Part shown: positions 25,401 through 38,115 of the stretch, in pieces
How positions within the stretch are numbered: the first letter of the stretch is position 1
Layout: the number at the start of each line of letters is the position of its first letter
Origin: Druceiella hillmani
Taxonomy: Eukaryota > Arthropoda > Insecta > Lepidoptera > Hepialidae
Direction: 5' to 3'
Assembly (NCBI GenBank): GCA_039881145.1
Contig: JAYKKI010000139.1
Location: 2,561,501 to 2,625,500 of the forward strand
Length of the DNA stretch: 64,000 bases
Made by a program: the position numbers and the translations under genes
The notes under the pieces: model-generated
Seen by the model: only the letters and a program-made list of their open reading frames with translations
Told to the model about the DNA's origin: nothing
Database searches by the model: none

Positions 25401-26102
25401 CAACTATTTCACAAAAATTTTACTTTAAAGAAGCTGTCAAGATATACATCCTTTTATTGAACATTGTTTAAAATTTGCATAAAATTATTAATAAAAACGT
25501 TTATAAATCGTGAACCTGACAAACATTATCTTTTCAATACTCCCGGTACTAATTATTTTATAACTATATGCTATTGATGTGAAATTAATTTCATTTGAAT
25601 TTAATTCTGAATAAAATATATTATGGTATTGGCTTTCTTCAAAAGCCCCTGAAAATTTTTCATTGATGTGGCTTTGAATTTTGGCAAAGATTTTCTCGAT
25701 CATTTGTGCGTACTTAGTTAATAGGGTTTTAAAACATAATGGGTAAGTGAAAATTCGCGTACTTTTACCTCAATTGATAATTAATTTTCCTCGTTACGTG
25801 TATGTTAACATTGTTTAATTATATCCCTTTCCTTTTGGCCTGGACTGTACTTACGTGGGGGAATTGCCTTTTTATTATATAGTTTAAGGAATAAGTTAAT
25901 TAAATCGTGAGGTCGACAGAAAATTGCAATTAATACTTTCACACTATCTTGTCAGGAGTCAGCTAACATTTATAATCTTGTAATTTTCATTGCGTAAAAC
26001 TTAATAAAAAAAATATTTACTATTTGTCAATTAAATATTTAAAATACAATCCCAAGGTCAAGGAATAGCAGATACTGTTGAAAAAAGTGTATAAAAATAA
26101 GT

Positions 26103-26196
26103 ACATAATAGTTAACACAACGTATTCAATAGAAGTTTTGGACGCAATGATTAATCTTTTCAAAGATAATTGAAAACGTTATGTTAACTATTATGT
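26103..26196. repeat. 28-bp inverted repeat, 38-nt loop
   Basis: The arms 26103-26130 and 26169-26196 pair at 26 of 28 positions. The outer part is ACATAATAGTTAACA against its perfect complement. It could be a tiny fold-back element. Confidence 0.9.
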
Positions 26197-27537
26197 TGCT
26201 ACTCTAGTATAAGAAATTCCGCTTTTGATGAAATTAATTTTTTGGTATTGTTTATGCAAAAAGCAACGGCAAATGATAAAAATTTTGCCGTTGTTTTGTG
26301 CCAACCGACAATAAATGAATAAATTTATTTATCATATTTTATATTCTTCGGAGCTGTACTTTGGAATCCTTTTCTTAACATACGCCATCCATAGGTTACA
26401 AAAGAAATATGTCCTCCAAATTTCAAGTTTCTGAAGTTCGTGATGGAACAAGTGATTAACAATCTAACAGTTCAAAAGAAAGGTTTAATTTCCACATACT
26501 TTGATGCATTTTTTACAGATTTATTTAATTACAATTTTTCCATATCTGCCTTTCTTTTATGTTTGTGGAGATATTTTATTAAATAAGGTATGAATCTATG
26601 TTGTTGATTATATGTGTAATGAGGAATTATTCTTCTTATTTTATATATAGAAATGTTCTTTTCTTCAGTTCTGTAAAACGATAAATTCGATAATTTAATT
26701 CTGTTAAAATTATTCAATTATTCTGTCCTGAACAATTGAACTAATTCAATAATTTCAAGTTACCACTGTTTTAACTTTTATTTTAGCGAATTTTGTTTTA
26801 TGTAATTAATTATTTTCTTGTCTATAGAACGTGACCTATGAATATAATAGAGCAGCGGAAATGGCGATTGAAGACATGACTTACTTGTTGCTACAAAAAT
26901 TAAATGAACTTCATTTAGGTTGTGGCTTTTAAATTGCAATAATAGAGACGTTTGCATTTTGTCGAGTTTATTAAGAATTTGTCGTTAAATAGACCATTAT
27001 GTTTTTAAGGTATTACAACAATAAAGAGTCGTAACACATAATAGTAACACGAAGATGATCAGTGTTTACATAAAATATATTTGATCATCTTTGTCTTAGC
27101 ATCAACGGTACATGAGATGTTAATTTAAGAGTTATCGTAAGTATAATCTCTCAGACCAACTTAATAATTTATATTTTAATAATAACGTTAAAAAATTGCT
27201 TAGCCAAATCGTATACTAATGATTTACATGCTAAGACCATTTCACTGCACTACAACTACTTATGTGATCGATGCTACGTATGTGTTACGCAATATTTAAA
27301 ATTTTCTAGTCTTTCTTATATTTTCTCTTCGAAACAAAACTATATATTTTTTTATATTATTGCCATCGATAGTAAGTAGATATACAGGTAACTGTTTGTT
27401 CAATTAAGATTAATTAATAAATTAATACTGACTAATTTTGTCCTAATAATATGTTAAACAACTTATCAACTATCATTTTCATAAAGCTAAACGAAACACT
27501 TTTCTGATATTTGAAATTGCTTAGATACACTTATGGA

Positions 27538-27595
27538 ACATTTGATCTATCTTATGAAAGTAAGATAAGTTACTTTCATAAGATAGATCAAATGT
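27538..27595. repeat. Perfect 26-bp inverted repeat, 6-nt loop
   Basis: The arms 27538-27563 and 27570-27595 are exact complements around GATAAG. The outer sequence is ACATTTGATCTATC. Confidence 0.97.
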
Positions 27596-27596
27596 A

Positions 27597-27779
27597 TTGG
27601 AAGAGTACAAAATTGAAGGAATAGATTATGTGGAAGTTGTTGAAAATTTTCCTTTGTTGAAACAGAGGAAAATGCAGAAAGAGTTAGCTCAATCCGTTTC
27701 CAGACTTCGGGCCGTTTCATTCTTCATCAGAAGTATGTTCCGTCATAACCTATACTTTTTTATAATAATTTTTGACTGA
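27597..27779 (+). CDS. Uncertain 60-codon open frame, product unknown
   Basis: The frame begins at a TTG right after the palindrome at 27538-27595. Before a hydrophobic AT-rich tail it reads EEYKIEGIDYVEVVENFPLL and then KQRKMQKELAQSVSRLRAVS. The Glu/Lys-rich, slightly GC-richer part looks more protein-like than most frames in the window, but I recognise no family. It may be a fragment of a mobile-element protein or chance. Confidence 0.15.
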   Translation: MEEYKIEGIDYVEVVENFPLLKQRKMQKELAQSVSRLRAVSFFIRSMFRHNLYFFIIIFD

Positions 27780-29479
27780 GAAATGTATCTATACTCTTAA
27801 ACTTGTATGTACTCTTAAACATCTTCCATATTCGTCAGATATTATATGAGTACAGAAGGTGAGTATATTGAAGGAGAAAAATAACTAAATTTGTAATGAA
27901 ATAAACGAGGTTGAGGTAGAAAGTTCGTGCTATACTTTTGAGTCAAAAAAATAGTTCTTAGAACTCTATTACTTTTTATCCAGAAAATTCATTGAAACGC
28001 AAAAACGGAAGTTTATAAGAAAGTTATAAATTATGTAACATCACGATATTTTACGAATATTCTTGTTTACCTGATTTATTCTAATTTGAAGATGAAAAGG
28101 AAAATGGTTGCTTCCATAATCTGAACGAATTGTACGATTGTAAAAATTTAGGCTCGTTTAAAAATACTTTGAATATACTAAATATCTAGTAATTGTTTTA
28201 ACAATACATAAAGTTATTTAATGTATCTAAATGATATTTTTGCGCGATAAATTGTAACGTTGAAATATTATTTTTGGTTTAATATAAGAAGCAAGCTCTA
28301 ATCATACACTCATGCCCCTTTCTAACCTTGATTTGCCAAACGATTACTTATATGGTCGTGGACTCTTCAGAAAAGTAATAACTTGTGTTAAGAATGAGGA
28401 ATTTGAATTTGAGTTAGTAGCTCATGCTGGCGAACTGTAAGTATTAGTTACTCAAGCTGCTAAACTGGAATAAGTTTGGCTCTGATATCCAAAATCCTCT
28501 GTTTTTTCCTCTCACGTCCTATCCCTTACCTTTGTTCTTGTCCGTGTACATTATGTATTATGACTGTTTTGTTATTTATATTTTTATTAGTTATTTTTAA
28601 TTCCATATTTTTTTCTTAGCTGTTATTGTTTTAAATTTTTTCTATTATGCATTTGTATTCGTAATCTGTTGCAGTCTTCCACAACATATATATTTTATTA
28701 CTTGGTCCTTTGGTTGACTGGAAAGTTTGTTGTTGTAGCCGTAAGTCTACCTTATGTATTTGTGCATAAAAAATTAACTTTCTTTCCATTTCATTTGTTT
28801 TTTAAGTGAGTACCTTCATAAAAATGCCATCCCGTTTAACAAATTTAATAATACTAGTGAAAAAGGAGAGGAAATTAATAACACAATTTCAAAAATCCTA
28901 TTTTTCATAAAGATTTAAGATAAAATTTAATTTTTGCTTACATTGGTGGTTGTTTACTGCCCAAAATGAAATAGGTTCGAAATATTGAATAAGCTTATTG
29001 AAATTTAGTATTAAAAAGGGAACTTCTAATTTATTTATAACAGAAGGGTATGGTTTAGGAATTTCACTTTAGTTCTTGCTTCTGTAGGCGATAGTAAACT
29101 TTAGTGTAAGTGTATGTAATTTTAAAGAGCCATGTTTAGCTAAGTTTGTATAATTATAATGAAAAAAAAAAACAAATTAAGAAACCGCAAGTTTTTAGTT
29201 TCTTTAATTCTTTATATTTTATTATTTTTTATACAAATTTTTGCAGTCTTTCAATTTTGCACAATACTTTGATTTCTGCACATAATTAAAAGTTTTGATA
29301 AAGCTTATGGCTTATATTCAGTTTAACAATGTATTTGGAGAAAAGTGTAGGATTCGAATACGAATCACAGTTTTATACATTTATCAGTAATTTGACTTGT
29401 TATATTACAGATGAAAAAATTACGAAATATGTAAAAAAAATATAATAATTTTTTTTACAATAATTTGGAAAGAGGAGTA

Positions 29480-29541
29480 AAATGGCAAAATGTGCGATTT
29501 GAACCTGAGACCGGTGCATTCAAATCTCAGCTATGTCGTCA
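29480..29541 (-). mobile_element. Possible tRNA-like / SINE head
   Basis: On the minus strand TAGCTGAGATT (A-box-like, about 29524-29534) is followed by GGTTCAAATCGC (B-box-like, 29494-29505) at tRNA-like spacing. The stems do not pair well, so it is not a working tRNA gene. It could be the decayed head of another SINE or chance. Confidence 0.3.
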
Positions 29542-29661
29542 CTTACTATAACAATTTAGTAAGTTGTTTTATTTAAATTTAAAAATTACACATTCTAAGG
29601 CAATAAAATACTTATGTTTTGCCACAAAGAACTCGACCATAAAGTAAAATTACTAAACCGT

Positions 29662-30076
<415 letters not shown>

Positions 30077-33000
30077 GAAAATTTTAAGATATTGGATGCT
30101 CTCGCTATTCAATAAACTGTGCGTTTGCAACCGTTCATCATGTCTGCAATAATTAGAGTATTTAATTTTTTTTACAATATATCTGACGTTATTATGAGTT
30201 GTTATAATTATAGATTTATTGTAAATATTATCGTGATAGCATTTCATTAGATGAAATATGATATATAAAACATTTATATTTGGTTTTTAATTCGCATTCA
30301 TCAAACAAGACAAACATTAAACGCTGAGATCGAAAGGATCATTATGAGTGTCTAAAATATTCGTAATTATGAATTATATCTACTCTATTTAATGTACTGG
30401 TTTTTGAATTTATTCAAATTTTACTACTTGTCTTTTGTTATTACCATAATCACATTTACAAATGAAGCTTTTCTTTAGGAGGAAAGAAATGAATTTTTTT
30501 AACATTTAAAATAGTCTTGTATACAAATCAAACGATTTTACACATTTATCCTTCTAAAAATTTTTTTTCTTTCAACGTAACTAGCATAAAATGCACAGTT
30601 TAACATTATTTTTAGAATAATTGCGCTTATCAGATAATTTTATCCAAGTTTCCAAAATAATTTTTATATTAATGTGTTTTAGGTAGAACTATGGCAATAC
30701 ACAACACAATAAAAAGTTTCCGTCTTTTTTTTCTTGAATAATTTATTATTATATTGTTACGAAAATCCTACCATATTTTAAAAATTGTTTATAAAATTTA
30801 CGAAAGTAAGTTGTACAATTAAAACATAATTAATTTCACTGTAGCGATTATTTCCGTGTGCGACAAACAACATATAGCTTCGACACATCCCCTATTTATA
30901 AGGTTTATGATTTCTTTTCGAGTATTTGTATATAATTTGAATTTACGTAACTTATAATATTTTAATTGGAAATTTGTTTCATATTATTTTTCCGCCGTAT
31001 TTCGCAAAAATTGTCAAATAATTTAAAATCGTGCAAAAAATTAGGTTTTTAAATATTTGACCATATTTTTGGATATCTCTACATATATTCATAAATAAAA
31101 AAATATTTCGGCATTCAATGAAAAATGAAAATCTGTGGTTGTAGATAATTTTCAATGAAGAATATCCGCAATTATTTGAAATTAACGCATGTGCTCTAAA
31201 AGAGGTAGTTGTGAATTTTTAGCATGTAAATTGATAAGAACGTTTCCAGAACGCATTTTCCCGAAATTATTAATAGGCCTTTAAACCTTTTATATAGATT
31301 TATACTCTAGAGTGGTCACTAAAAAAATTTAATTGCAAATTAAACTTTCTAGACAATGTCCTCGTTTCATTAAAACAGAAAACATTTTTCCATCTTATTG
31401 CAGTTTGTAAACTTAACTTAAAACTAAAATAAACATTTTAAATTTACAATATACTAGACTATATTTTCTAGAATTAGCACATTTTAAGTTTCCCAAATTT
31501 ATACTAACTGGGACCAAGGCTACTAAAATCAAGGTAAGGGAAGAAAATATTATCAATTTTTTTCTATCTGCTTGCTACTATTTATAAATGTAGTTAATAA
31601 GATTTTTTATTATACGCCATGGTAAATTTTTTTGTAAGACAAATTAACAACAGACTCATTGTGCGTTGCACAATATTGATTATTTTAAACAAAAGCCACA
31701 TATAAATTTGATAATCCGTTTAAATTTTAACAAGCAAGACACAAGCAAGACACTCCGATACGGCCTTGGTTAGAAACTGAGATTTTCTTTCTCATCTGCA
31801 AAAGTTAAGTAATACTCTGCTAGTTAATATTCCAGGCGCTGGCGATTCAATATTGAACTTACAGTAAAAAAGGTCGTTAAAGCTTTTAACAAATTTGAAA
31901 ATCGGTTGTCATCCAATGAAATGCATATTAAAAAACTCTGCATATATCCTATCATTATGGAACTAAAAATCTAATGTGCTATTTTCTATCATTTTTAGTG
32001 TTTCATTTTAAAATTTGTGAAGAGGAACGTTCGTGAAATCTTCACCTCTAACAGGCATTTTTCTCGAAAATTTTCTGGCCTGGAAAGATAAAATAAGTAA
32101 TGTATTGTAAGAAACAAAGGGTAATTGGATACATTTTTTAATAAAATATTGTATTTTCATTTTAAAGTAGAAAAGGGTACAATTGTTAAAGGAGAAATAA
32201 TTATTTCCATTTTTATTCTAGAAGGTACATTTTTAACTTATGTAATTTTTAGAGAATAAAATGTTTTCATGCTATAAAATATATATAACGCCATCTATTG
32301 AGCAAGTCCCTACTGTAAAGTTTTAAATATTCCTAGTATCTTTCCTGTCGTATCCGGTGTCTAATGAAATCTTATCAAAACGCAGAATTCGGTTAAAAAC
32401 ATTAAAAAAATTGCATTAGCATCTCATTTAAATTTGCATGAATATTTAAAAAAATTTGCATTAGCATCGAGTAGAAGAAGGGAGGTCCTAAAACTCCAAA
32501 GAGAAGTGCATTTTGGGGAAAAATTATAGTGAATAGGTACAAATCACATTAGAGTCCGTAATGTATGTATGTTAGTATGTACGTAAGTACGTACGTCTTT
32601 GTGGAGTCATTGCGAGCTTTAAAGGCTAAGTAAAAATAAATCAATTGATAAATTGCTTTAAAGCTTTTTGGTACCATAAGGCTTAATGGTACTATGAAAT
32701 CCCAGTCGTTTATTGGTTTATCGAATTTAAACTATACTCTACAAATAGTTTAAAAAAAGTTATTAGATACGATACAGATAAATTTCACATTTATTTTGGT
32801 ACCTAGACAAATATTGGATCAATGAAGAAAATTTTTCTTATATATCTGAATGGTACTGGAAGATTCGCGGTGGCCTTGCGTATTAATTCATGTGGGGGAG
32901 AAAGATCTCACTGCCGTCGTAACATTATTATATAATTTATATTTATACTATACGAACTTTTACATTTTGGTTACCTGTTAGTTTGCATTTAGTTTTTGTT

Positions 33001-33995
33001 TGAAATTTAGTAAAATAAATTGATTCTGATTTACAAAATTTAAAATAGATTTTGAAAATTTATTAGAAAAATCGTATCAATACGAAGAACACAATATTTG
33101 GTAGACAAAATGGATAGTATGCATATGAATATTTCTGTTTATAATTTTTTTTTGTTAAAATTTACTTTTTTTCTCTGCAATAGTAGTATTTCTATGATTT
33201 TTATGATTTGTGTATTGAAAAATTCATTTTGATAAATATCTAGCTGAAATAGTAGCTGAGTTTTTCACCAGGTATCAATATTAGATTTTTTATTTTTCTA
33301 AGCAATTTAAACTAGCAGTAATTTATATAAACTACCTAAACACATAACAAATTATATGATATCGTTTTTTTCATGTACTTTATATCTATAAAGCTATTAC
33401 AGTAGGAACATAACACTTTTTATGTAAGCGCAATAAGCTTAAAGTTGATACTTACATTACCAGTACATATAACTTAGCTTACAGTTAAATACGATAATAA
33501 TAAATTATGATTTGGGAAAAATCTCTCACATCAAAGAGGTAAATGGAAAACTAGGACGGAAATGTAAGCAAAAAAAAGAAATAAATAAGTAATTAGAATA
33601 AAAACAGTTCCAATTTAACAGATGTACCTTGTTAATATTAAAGAGTTAACATAACTTTTATATTTGAAATAATTAAATGTTTAATGCCTAGTAAAACTTT
33701 ACAGAAACAAAAATGTGCAAAGTTCAAATAAAAAAGTTATTGTAATTACCTAAAAATATACATTTTATATTTAAACTGCATATTTTAGATACTCCCCTTT
33801 TAGATTTGATTGGCTTCCGTCTAAGTCAATATGAATAAACTGCTCAGAATTGGATGGTTATTTGGATTTCATACTTTTTCAGAGCTATATGACTATCTAT
33901 ACAAAACATTTTTTACGCTTATCTTTTAAGGAAATTTCTCGATATTTACTTTAAATATATCCCAATTTATTGAAAAGCAAACTAGGTTATAGTAC

Positions 33996-34208
33996 ATGGG
34001 TACATCTTTAAAAATCCAAAATAATAAGAAAGTTCTAAAATATCTTAGCTTGGGATATCTATCCATTGAAACTCTTTATAAGATAAGCACCCAGTACACA
34101 AATTTCATAAATGTCCATATTGATGTATTTAGACACAATATAATGTATAAAAAACAAGTAAGGCAATCTATTGAGCAAGTACCGCGTGCGAAAGCACAGG
34201 AAAGATAA
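33996..34208 (+). CDS. Conserved small ORF, copy 2 (70 aa), function unknown
   Basis: This is the unit 2 counterpart of 14554-14772, with the same ATG, frame and stop and two residues fewer. Relative to copy 1 the region after KYLSL reads GYLSIETLYK. The last 14 residues (EQVPRAKAQER end) are unchanged. As in copy 1, a short hairpin and a TA array follow the stop. It is not proven to be translated. Confidence 0.3.
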   Translation: MGTSLKIQNNKKVLKYLSLGYLSIETLYKISTQYTNFINVHIDVFRHNIMYKKQVRQSIEQVPRAKAQER

Positions 34209-34278
34209 GAATTTATTAGTTACATTTATGCAACTTGCAAAATAGAAAAAAAATGACCTAGCATGGATATATGCTAGG

Positions 34279-34279
<1 letters not shown>

Positions 34280-34313
<34 letters not shown>
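34280..34313. repeat. (TA)n microsatellite, counterpart of 14846
   Basis: About 34 bp of pure TA at the same position as in unit 1. Confidence 0.95.
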
Positions 34314-34316
<3 letters not shown>

Positions 34317-35078
34317 ACTTGCGTTACGTACCAATATTAAAACAATTGAAATTTGTTCAACCAAATTTCATACAAAACGTTTTATAGTTTACACACTACT
34401 AACTTTGGCAAAAAAATTAACTAAACCTTTATCAAGTTTTGTCGTTTTCTTTCATTTATATTTAAAATTATAGCTAGATGCTAAGTTTAAAATTTCTGAG
34501 TCTACTTAAAGCAGGTGGGAAGTTTTCATGCTTATTGAATAGCTCGCTATTTAAAGTAGAAATTCCAATTTTATTAACGGTTTATATCTCAAGAACTATA
34601 AAAGCAAATCTTCAATAAATTCTCGGTGCATTGTGATTTTATTACCTCACTGTGTAAGTCTTAATGTGGCCCGTTAAGTGGATCTCGAATTGAAGGGAAG
34701 CAAAATTGGTTAGAAATGTTTGGTATAAATATTCCCACGGTTTGTCCTGAGCGCTCGAGAATTGTGAGCTTTAATAATGACGTACTTGGAATTCTGACTG
34801 AGATATTTTACTAATTTTTTAGAAATACACCTGAGCGAATCCTTGAGTAAAAATAACTCCGTCAGTTATACATTTGTTTGAGTTAGATAAACAATTATAG
34901 AGTATTTCATTAATACAAATAAGCTTCGTTTGGTTCAAACTATATAAGAGAAAAATAAATTATGCCAACTTGGACGACGACGTCAAAATTAGCTTTATAC
35001 TTTCTCATATTTGATTTACACTTAAACACCGTAATTCTATTTAAACAACGTGCTATTAAGTCAAAGTAAAGTAGAAAA

Positions 35079-35294
35079 GTTTGCATAAATATTCTCTACT
35101 CTAAGAAGCTGACGGGTGCTGATAAGGTACGCGCACAGCCGGTGATTAATTAATGGCGACATTAAAAGTGGCTTGTTTGTTTGCGCACCGTTGAAAAATG
35201 ATTGCTACGGTGACTTCATAAGTAATTTTTTGCTTCATCTCCTTTGCAAATTGTTTATCTAAGCTCGGAACTTCGTAATAATTTTTGTCAAACA
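35079..35294 (+). other. Highly conserved non-coding segment, copy 2
   Basis: The gapless partner of 15565-15780, about 97% identical by eye. It keeps the GGTACGCGCACAGCCGG core and the TAATTAA site. Confidence 0.55.
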
Positions 35295-36143
35295 GTGGTC
35301 ACTTTCTTCTCAAGAAATAATGCTAATTTTAAAGTTGTTTGCACAACTTTGACATAAATTACAACAAATTCAGTAATTGACTGTAGAAACGACATTACAT
35401 TTTCGACTAAACAAGAAAAAACCTGTCAAGTATGACTAAAACTCATACTACAAGGGTTTCTTAGGTGCATCGTGAGAACCAGGATTCGATCCGGGCATAA
35501 ATAAACAATAAGTAAGTTTCGTTTGATCAACAACTTGTAAGATAGTTTTTTTATTTCACTTGTCACGTATTTTTAATAATTTTGAAACAAATTGAGCATT
35601 TAGTGCAATTTTGGACAATTTACATGCGTTAACTAGAGATTTAAGCTTCCTTCGATGAAATTTTAGAAAAATGGACATTTTAGAGGTATTAAATTTAACG
35701 GATTCATGAAAGGTCTCAATATCGAATGTAGTGAGTTTATTTAATTTCCCTGTGCATATGGTAACCGTCTTAGTTACCAATTTTCTTTAAAATCTTTTGA
35801 TACCTAAAAAGCCACTTTCATAATATTTTGTGCTTATATCCGTGAAATGAAGTATTTTTTTAAAAATTTTATTCCCATGTAACAGAACATTTTAATTTGT
35901 AAATATTAATCCTTTGATTTTATTTTTAACAGCCTTTGATTTTTTGAGATCTTTTTTTAGACGACCAGACTAAATATTTAGAATAAATTTGTTTAATAAT
36001 TTTTTTAGTAATATTTTCATAACTCCGTCTGCGAAATTTAAAAAAAAATATTCTGTTTAATAAAAATAAAACAAATAATTAGAAACAAAGCTTCAACTCC
36101 AAACATATTTGAATGTGGACAACAATTTCTAATGTAAGAAAGG

Positions 36144-36205
36144 CATGCACACGCACGCACGCACATACGAATGTGCGCGCGCGCAATCATCCATGAACGC
36201 ACGCA
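36144..36205. repeat. Alternating purine-pyrimidine (CA/CG) tract
   Basis: GCACACGCACGCACGCACAT and then TGTGCGCGCGCGC form a Z-DNA-prone tract. Unit 1 (about 16754-16790) has the CA part but not the CG expansion. Confidence 0.8.
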
Positions 36206-36604
36206 CTCAAAGACCTAAAAATTGTTTTTGCTTGTTTAATTACTTACTCGAAAGTTTGCTCATTCAAATCCAAATAAGGATTTGTTTGTTTATTTTGATG
36301 GTTTTTGCATAATCGACAAGGTTTTGAATTTACAAAAAAAAACATACTTTTATGATACTATTAGACATGGGCCCTAATTTAGAATCACGATTCGGTATGA
36401 AGGATGCCAAATATCTAGTTTTTATAGTATGTCCATTAGCTATAGTAACACTAAATTTATTTACTCAGATATATATTAATGGCACCCATTAACAGTATAT
36501 GTCAGTCTGTTTCGTGTTAAATAAAATACAATCTTAATAACTAGATTAAGTTTTTAAATTGTATTAAATATAATTTGACTTTCTTGCTCAGAATGTAGTC
36601 GCTT

Positions 36605-36954
36605 TTAGGCAGGGCACAGTATGTAAACAAATTTACACCAGGAGACCTTGCTACAAGTTGGTGCCTTCAATCTTCCAAACGAGTTTTCCTTGTTCAGAAC
36701 CAGGAAGGGCTCAAGTCCCAGGCTGCTCCTCCTGAGAGCGTAATCATCCTGGACACACGCGATACAAGATTTACGGATTCTAAGGGTCATAGAGATCTCG
36801 TTCATGACTGTTGAGCCCCGTCCCCCGCATGAAACAAAATAGAGTGGGCCGAAATAGCTACAGGCCACGAGTCTGGTTGAGAGGATACGACTCTAAAGGA
36901 GTCCTCCTTACGTAGAAACCTACATCTATCAAACACGAGAACTAAGGGTCCAAC
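36605..36954. other. Conserved GC-richer block upstream of copia remnant, copy 2
   Basis: The counterpart of 17203-17520. The minus-strand frame here is open for 87 codons (36868 to 36605) and contains MTLRIRKSCIACVQDDYALR. The plus strand is also open over most of it. Function is unknown. It probably belongs to the same decayed element as the RNase H piece that follows. Confidence 0.4.
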
Positions 36955-37265
36955 AACTTTGACAATGACATTAAGGCCAAGAAACAAATCAACACCATCA
37001 GAAAACGGCCACTTGTGATATATTGAAGGTTTGGCTCACAGTACGCCTGGTCCAGTGAGAGACCGCTATCTGCTACAAAGGCGAAGTTCGTAGCAGCCTA
37101 GGCAGCAACCAAAGAGACAACATGGTTGAAGCAGTTATTGTGTGAACTTAGTGAGTTCGACGAAAAGACTATACGATTAAATATTGCTAACAAAAGTGCC
37201 ATAAGTGTGATAAAAAACAGCAAGTTTCACAAAAGGTGTAAATATGGACATCAATTACAACAGAT
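36955..37265 (+). pseudogene. Ty1/copia RNase H remnant, copy 2
   Basis: Reading plus from about 37042 gives YAWSSERPLSATKAKFVAA, a stop (TAG), AATKETTWLKQLLCEL, and then NKSAISVIKNSKFHKR. The NSKFHKR part is better kept here than in unit 1, and the upstream segment near 36900-36980 is longer. The C-terminal TKAL motif is deleted. The catalytic-site change (TKAKF) matches unit 1, so both copies descend from one dead insertion. It encodes no working enzyme. Confidence 0.87.
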
Positions 37266-37369
37266 TTTAAATGAAATGTGTAAACTTTAAAACCTATATG
37301 TAAAGCTATAATTAAGGTACTGTGAAAAGTAAAATATAAAATATACGATAAAACCCAATCCGTAAAATT

Positions 37370-37680
37370 AAAGTTTAGGTAATGTTTATTAAAAAGTGGG
37401 TTAAGTAAAGTTAAAGGTAAAACGCAATATGCAAAACAAAAAATGTAAGTTGTAAATGTATGTGAAAAGGTTAAACTTAAAAATTTAAGAACAATTCGTT
37501 GCATATGCTTGTGCGTAGTTGTAGACGTGAAATGTTAAACGTATGTGCCAAATTTAAACCTAGGTAAAGTTAGTTACATATCCTCGTGCGTGGTTGTAAA
37601 TGTGGAATGTTTGTGTGAAGCTTAACATTGGATAAGACTAGTTGCATATTTTTGAGTACAGTTATGTTAAAAGGTCTTCA
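37370..37680. repeat. Diverged tandem repeat, period about 70 bp
   Basis: Repeats beginning GTTGCATATGCTTGTGCG (37498), GTTACATATCCTCGTGCG (37573) and GTTGCATATTTTTGAG (37641) are spaced 75 and 68 bp apart. A weaker copy lies near 37430. It lies directly after unit 2 ends. Confidence 0.65.
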
Positions 37681-37733
37681 TTGATATGTAAAAGAAATGA
37701 ATAGTAAAATACTATTAAAAGAAACTTTATTTG

Positions 37734-37736
37734 ATA

Positions 37737-37806
<70 letters not shown>
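37734..37806. repeat. (TA)n microsatellite
   Basis: About 73 bp of TA with single interruptions (TACATA, TTTATA). Confidence 0.96.
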
Positions 37807-37888
37807 CGTATGTGCCGAAGAATGAACGGAAAGAGGGTGCCTAAAAATGTAATGTTGCTAGCGTCACCTCAGAGAACAGGGCACACTA

Positions 37889-37945
37889 TTTTATAAGAGC
37901 CTTAAACTACTATCGGCCCCATAGTAGTTTAAGGCTCTTATAAAA
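37889..37945. repeat. Perfect 24-bp inverted repeat, 9-nt loop
   Basis: The arms 37889-37912 and 37922-37945 are exact complements (AAGAGCCTTAAACTACTA side) around TCGGCCCCA. Right after it, CTTATAAAACAGACCTG occurs twice (from 37937 and from about 37969). Confidence 0.97.
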
Positions 37946-37984
37946 CAGACCTGGTAAACAGACCTGACCTTATAAAACAGACCT

Positions 37985-38115
37985 GTCAATTAGCAAAGAT
38001 TTTTGCTAATTGCCCACCTGACGATTTCGTCATCCAATAAAAGCTTGGTCGTGGTAAAGAATTTAAATAAAATAGAAATAATACTACATCACGTTGTTTC
38101 ATCTGGGTGTGAATA
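37985..38115 (+). ncRNA. Hammerhead-ribozyme-like repeat, copy 2 (decayed)
   Basis: An 11-bp perfect hairpin (37987-37997 with 38002-38012, loop GATT) leads into helix I strand CCAC (38014-38017), CTGACGA (38018-38024) and, 26 nt on, GGTC (38047-38050) followed by GTGG (38051-38054). This is the same layout and spacing as copy 1. Helix I pairs at all four positions with different bases from copy 1. The GAAA block has become TAAAA and helix II no longer pairs well, so this copy is probably inactive. Similarity to copy 1 continues through GGTAAAGAATTTAAA and GTTTCATCTG to about 38115. Confidence 0.4.

Noticed and set aside
27695..27745. Minus-strand CTGATGA followed five bases later by GAAAC, another possible hammerhead core
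   Set aside because: The five bases between cannot form helix II, and neither helix I nor helix III pairs.
35465..35500. B-box-like GGATTCGATCC in both units (also near 15966)
   Set aside because: No A box at tRNA spacing on either strand, and no cloverleaf. The motif is close to its own reverse complement, so even its direction is ambiguous.
37187..37504. 105-codon minus-strand frame
   Set aside because: It overlaps the plus-strand copia remnant and the tandem repeats. Its Phe/Leu/Tyr-rich content is what the reverse of AT-rich repeats gives.
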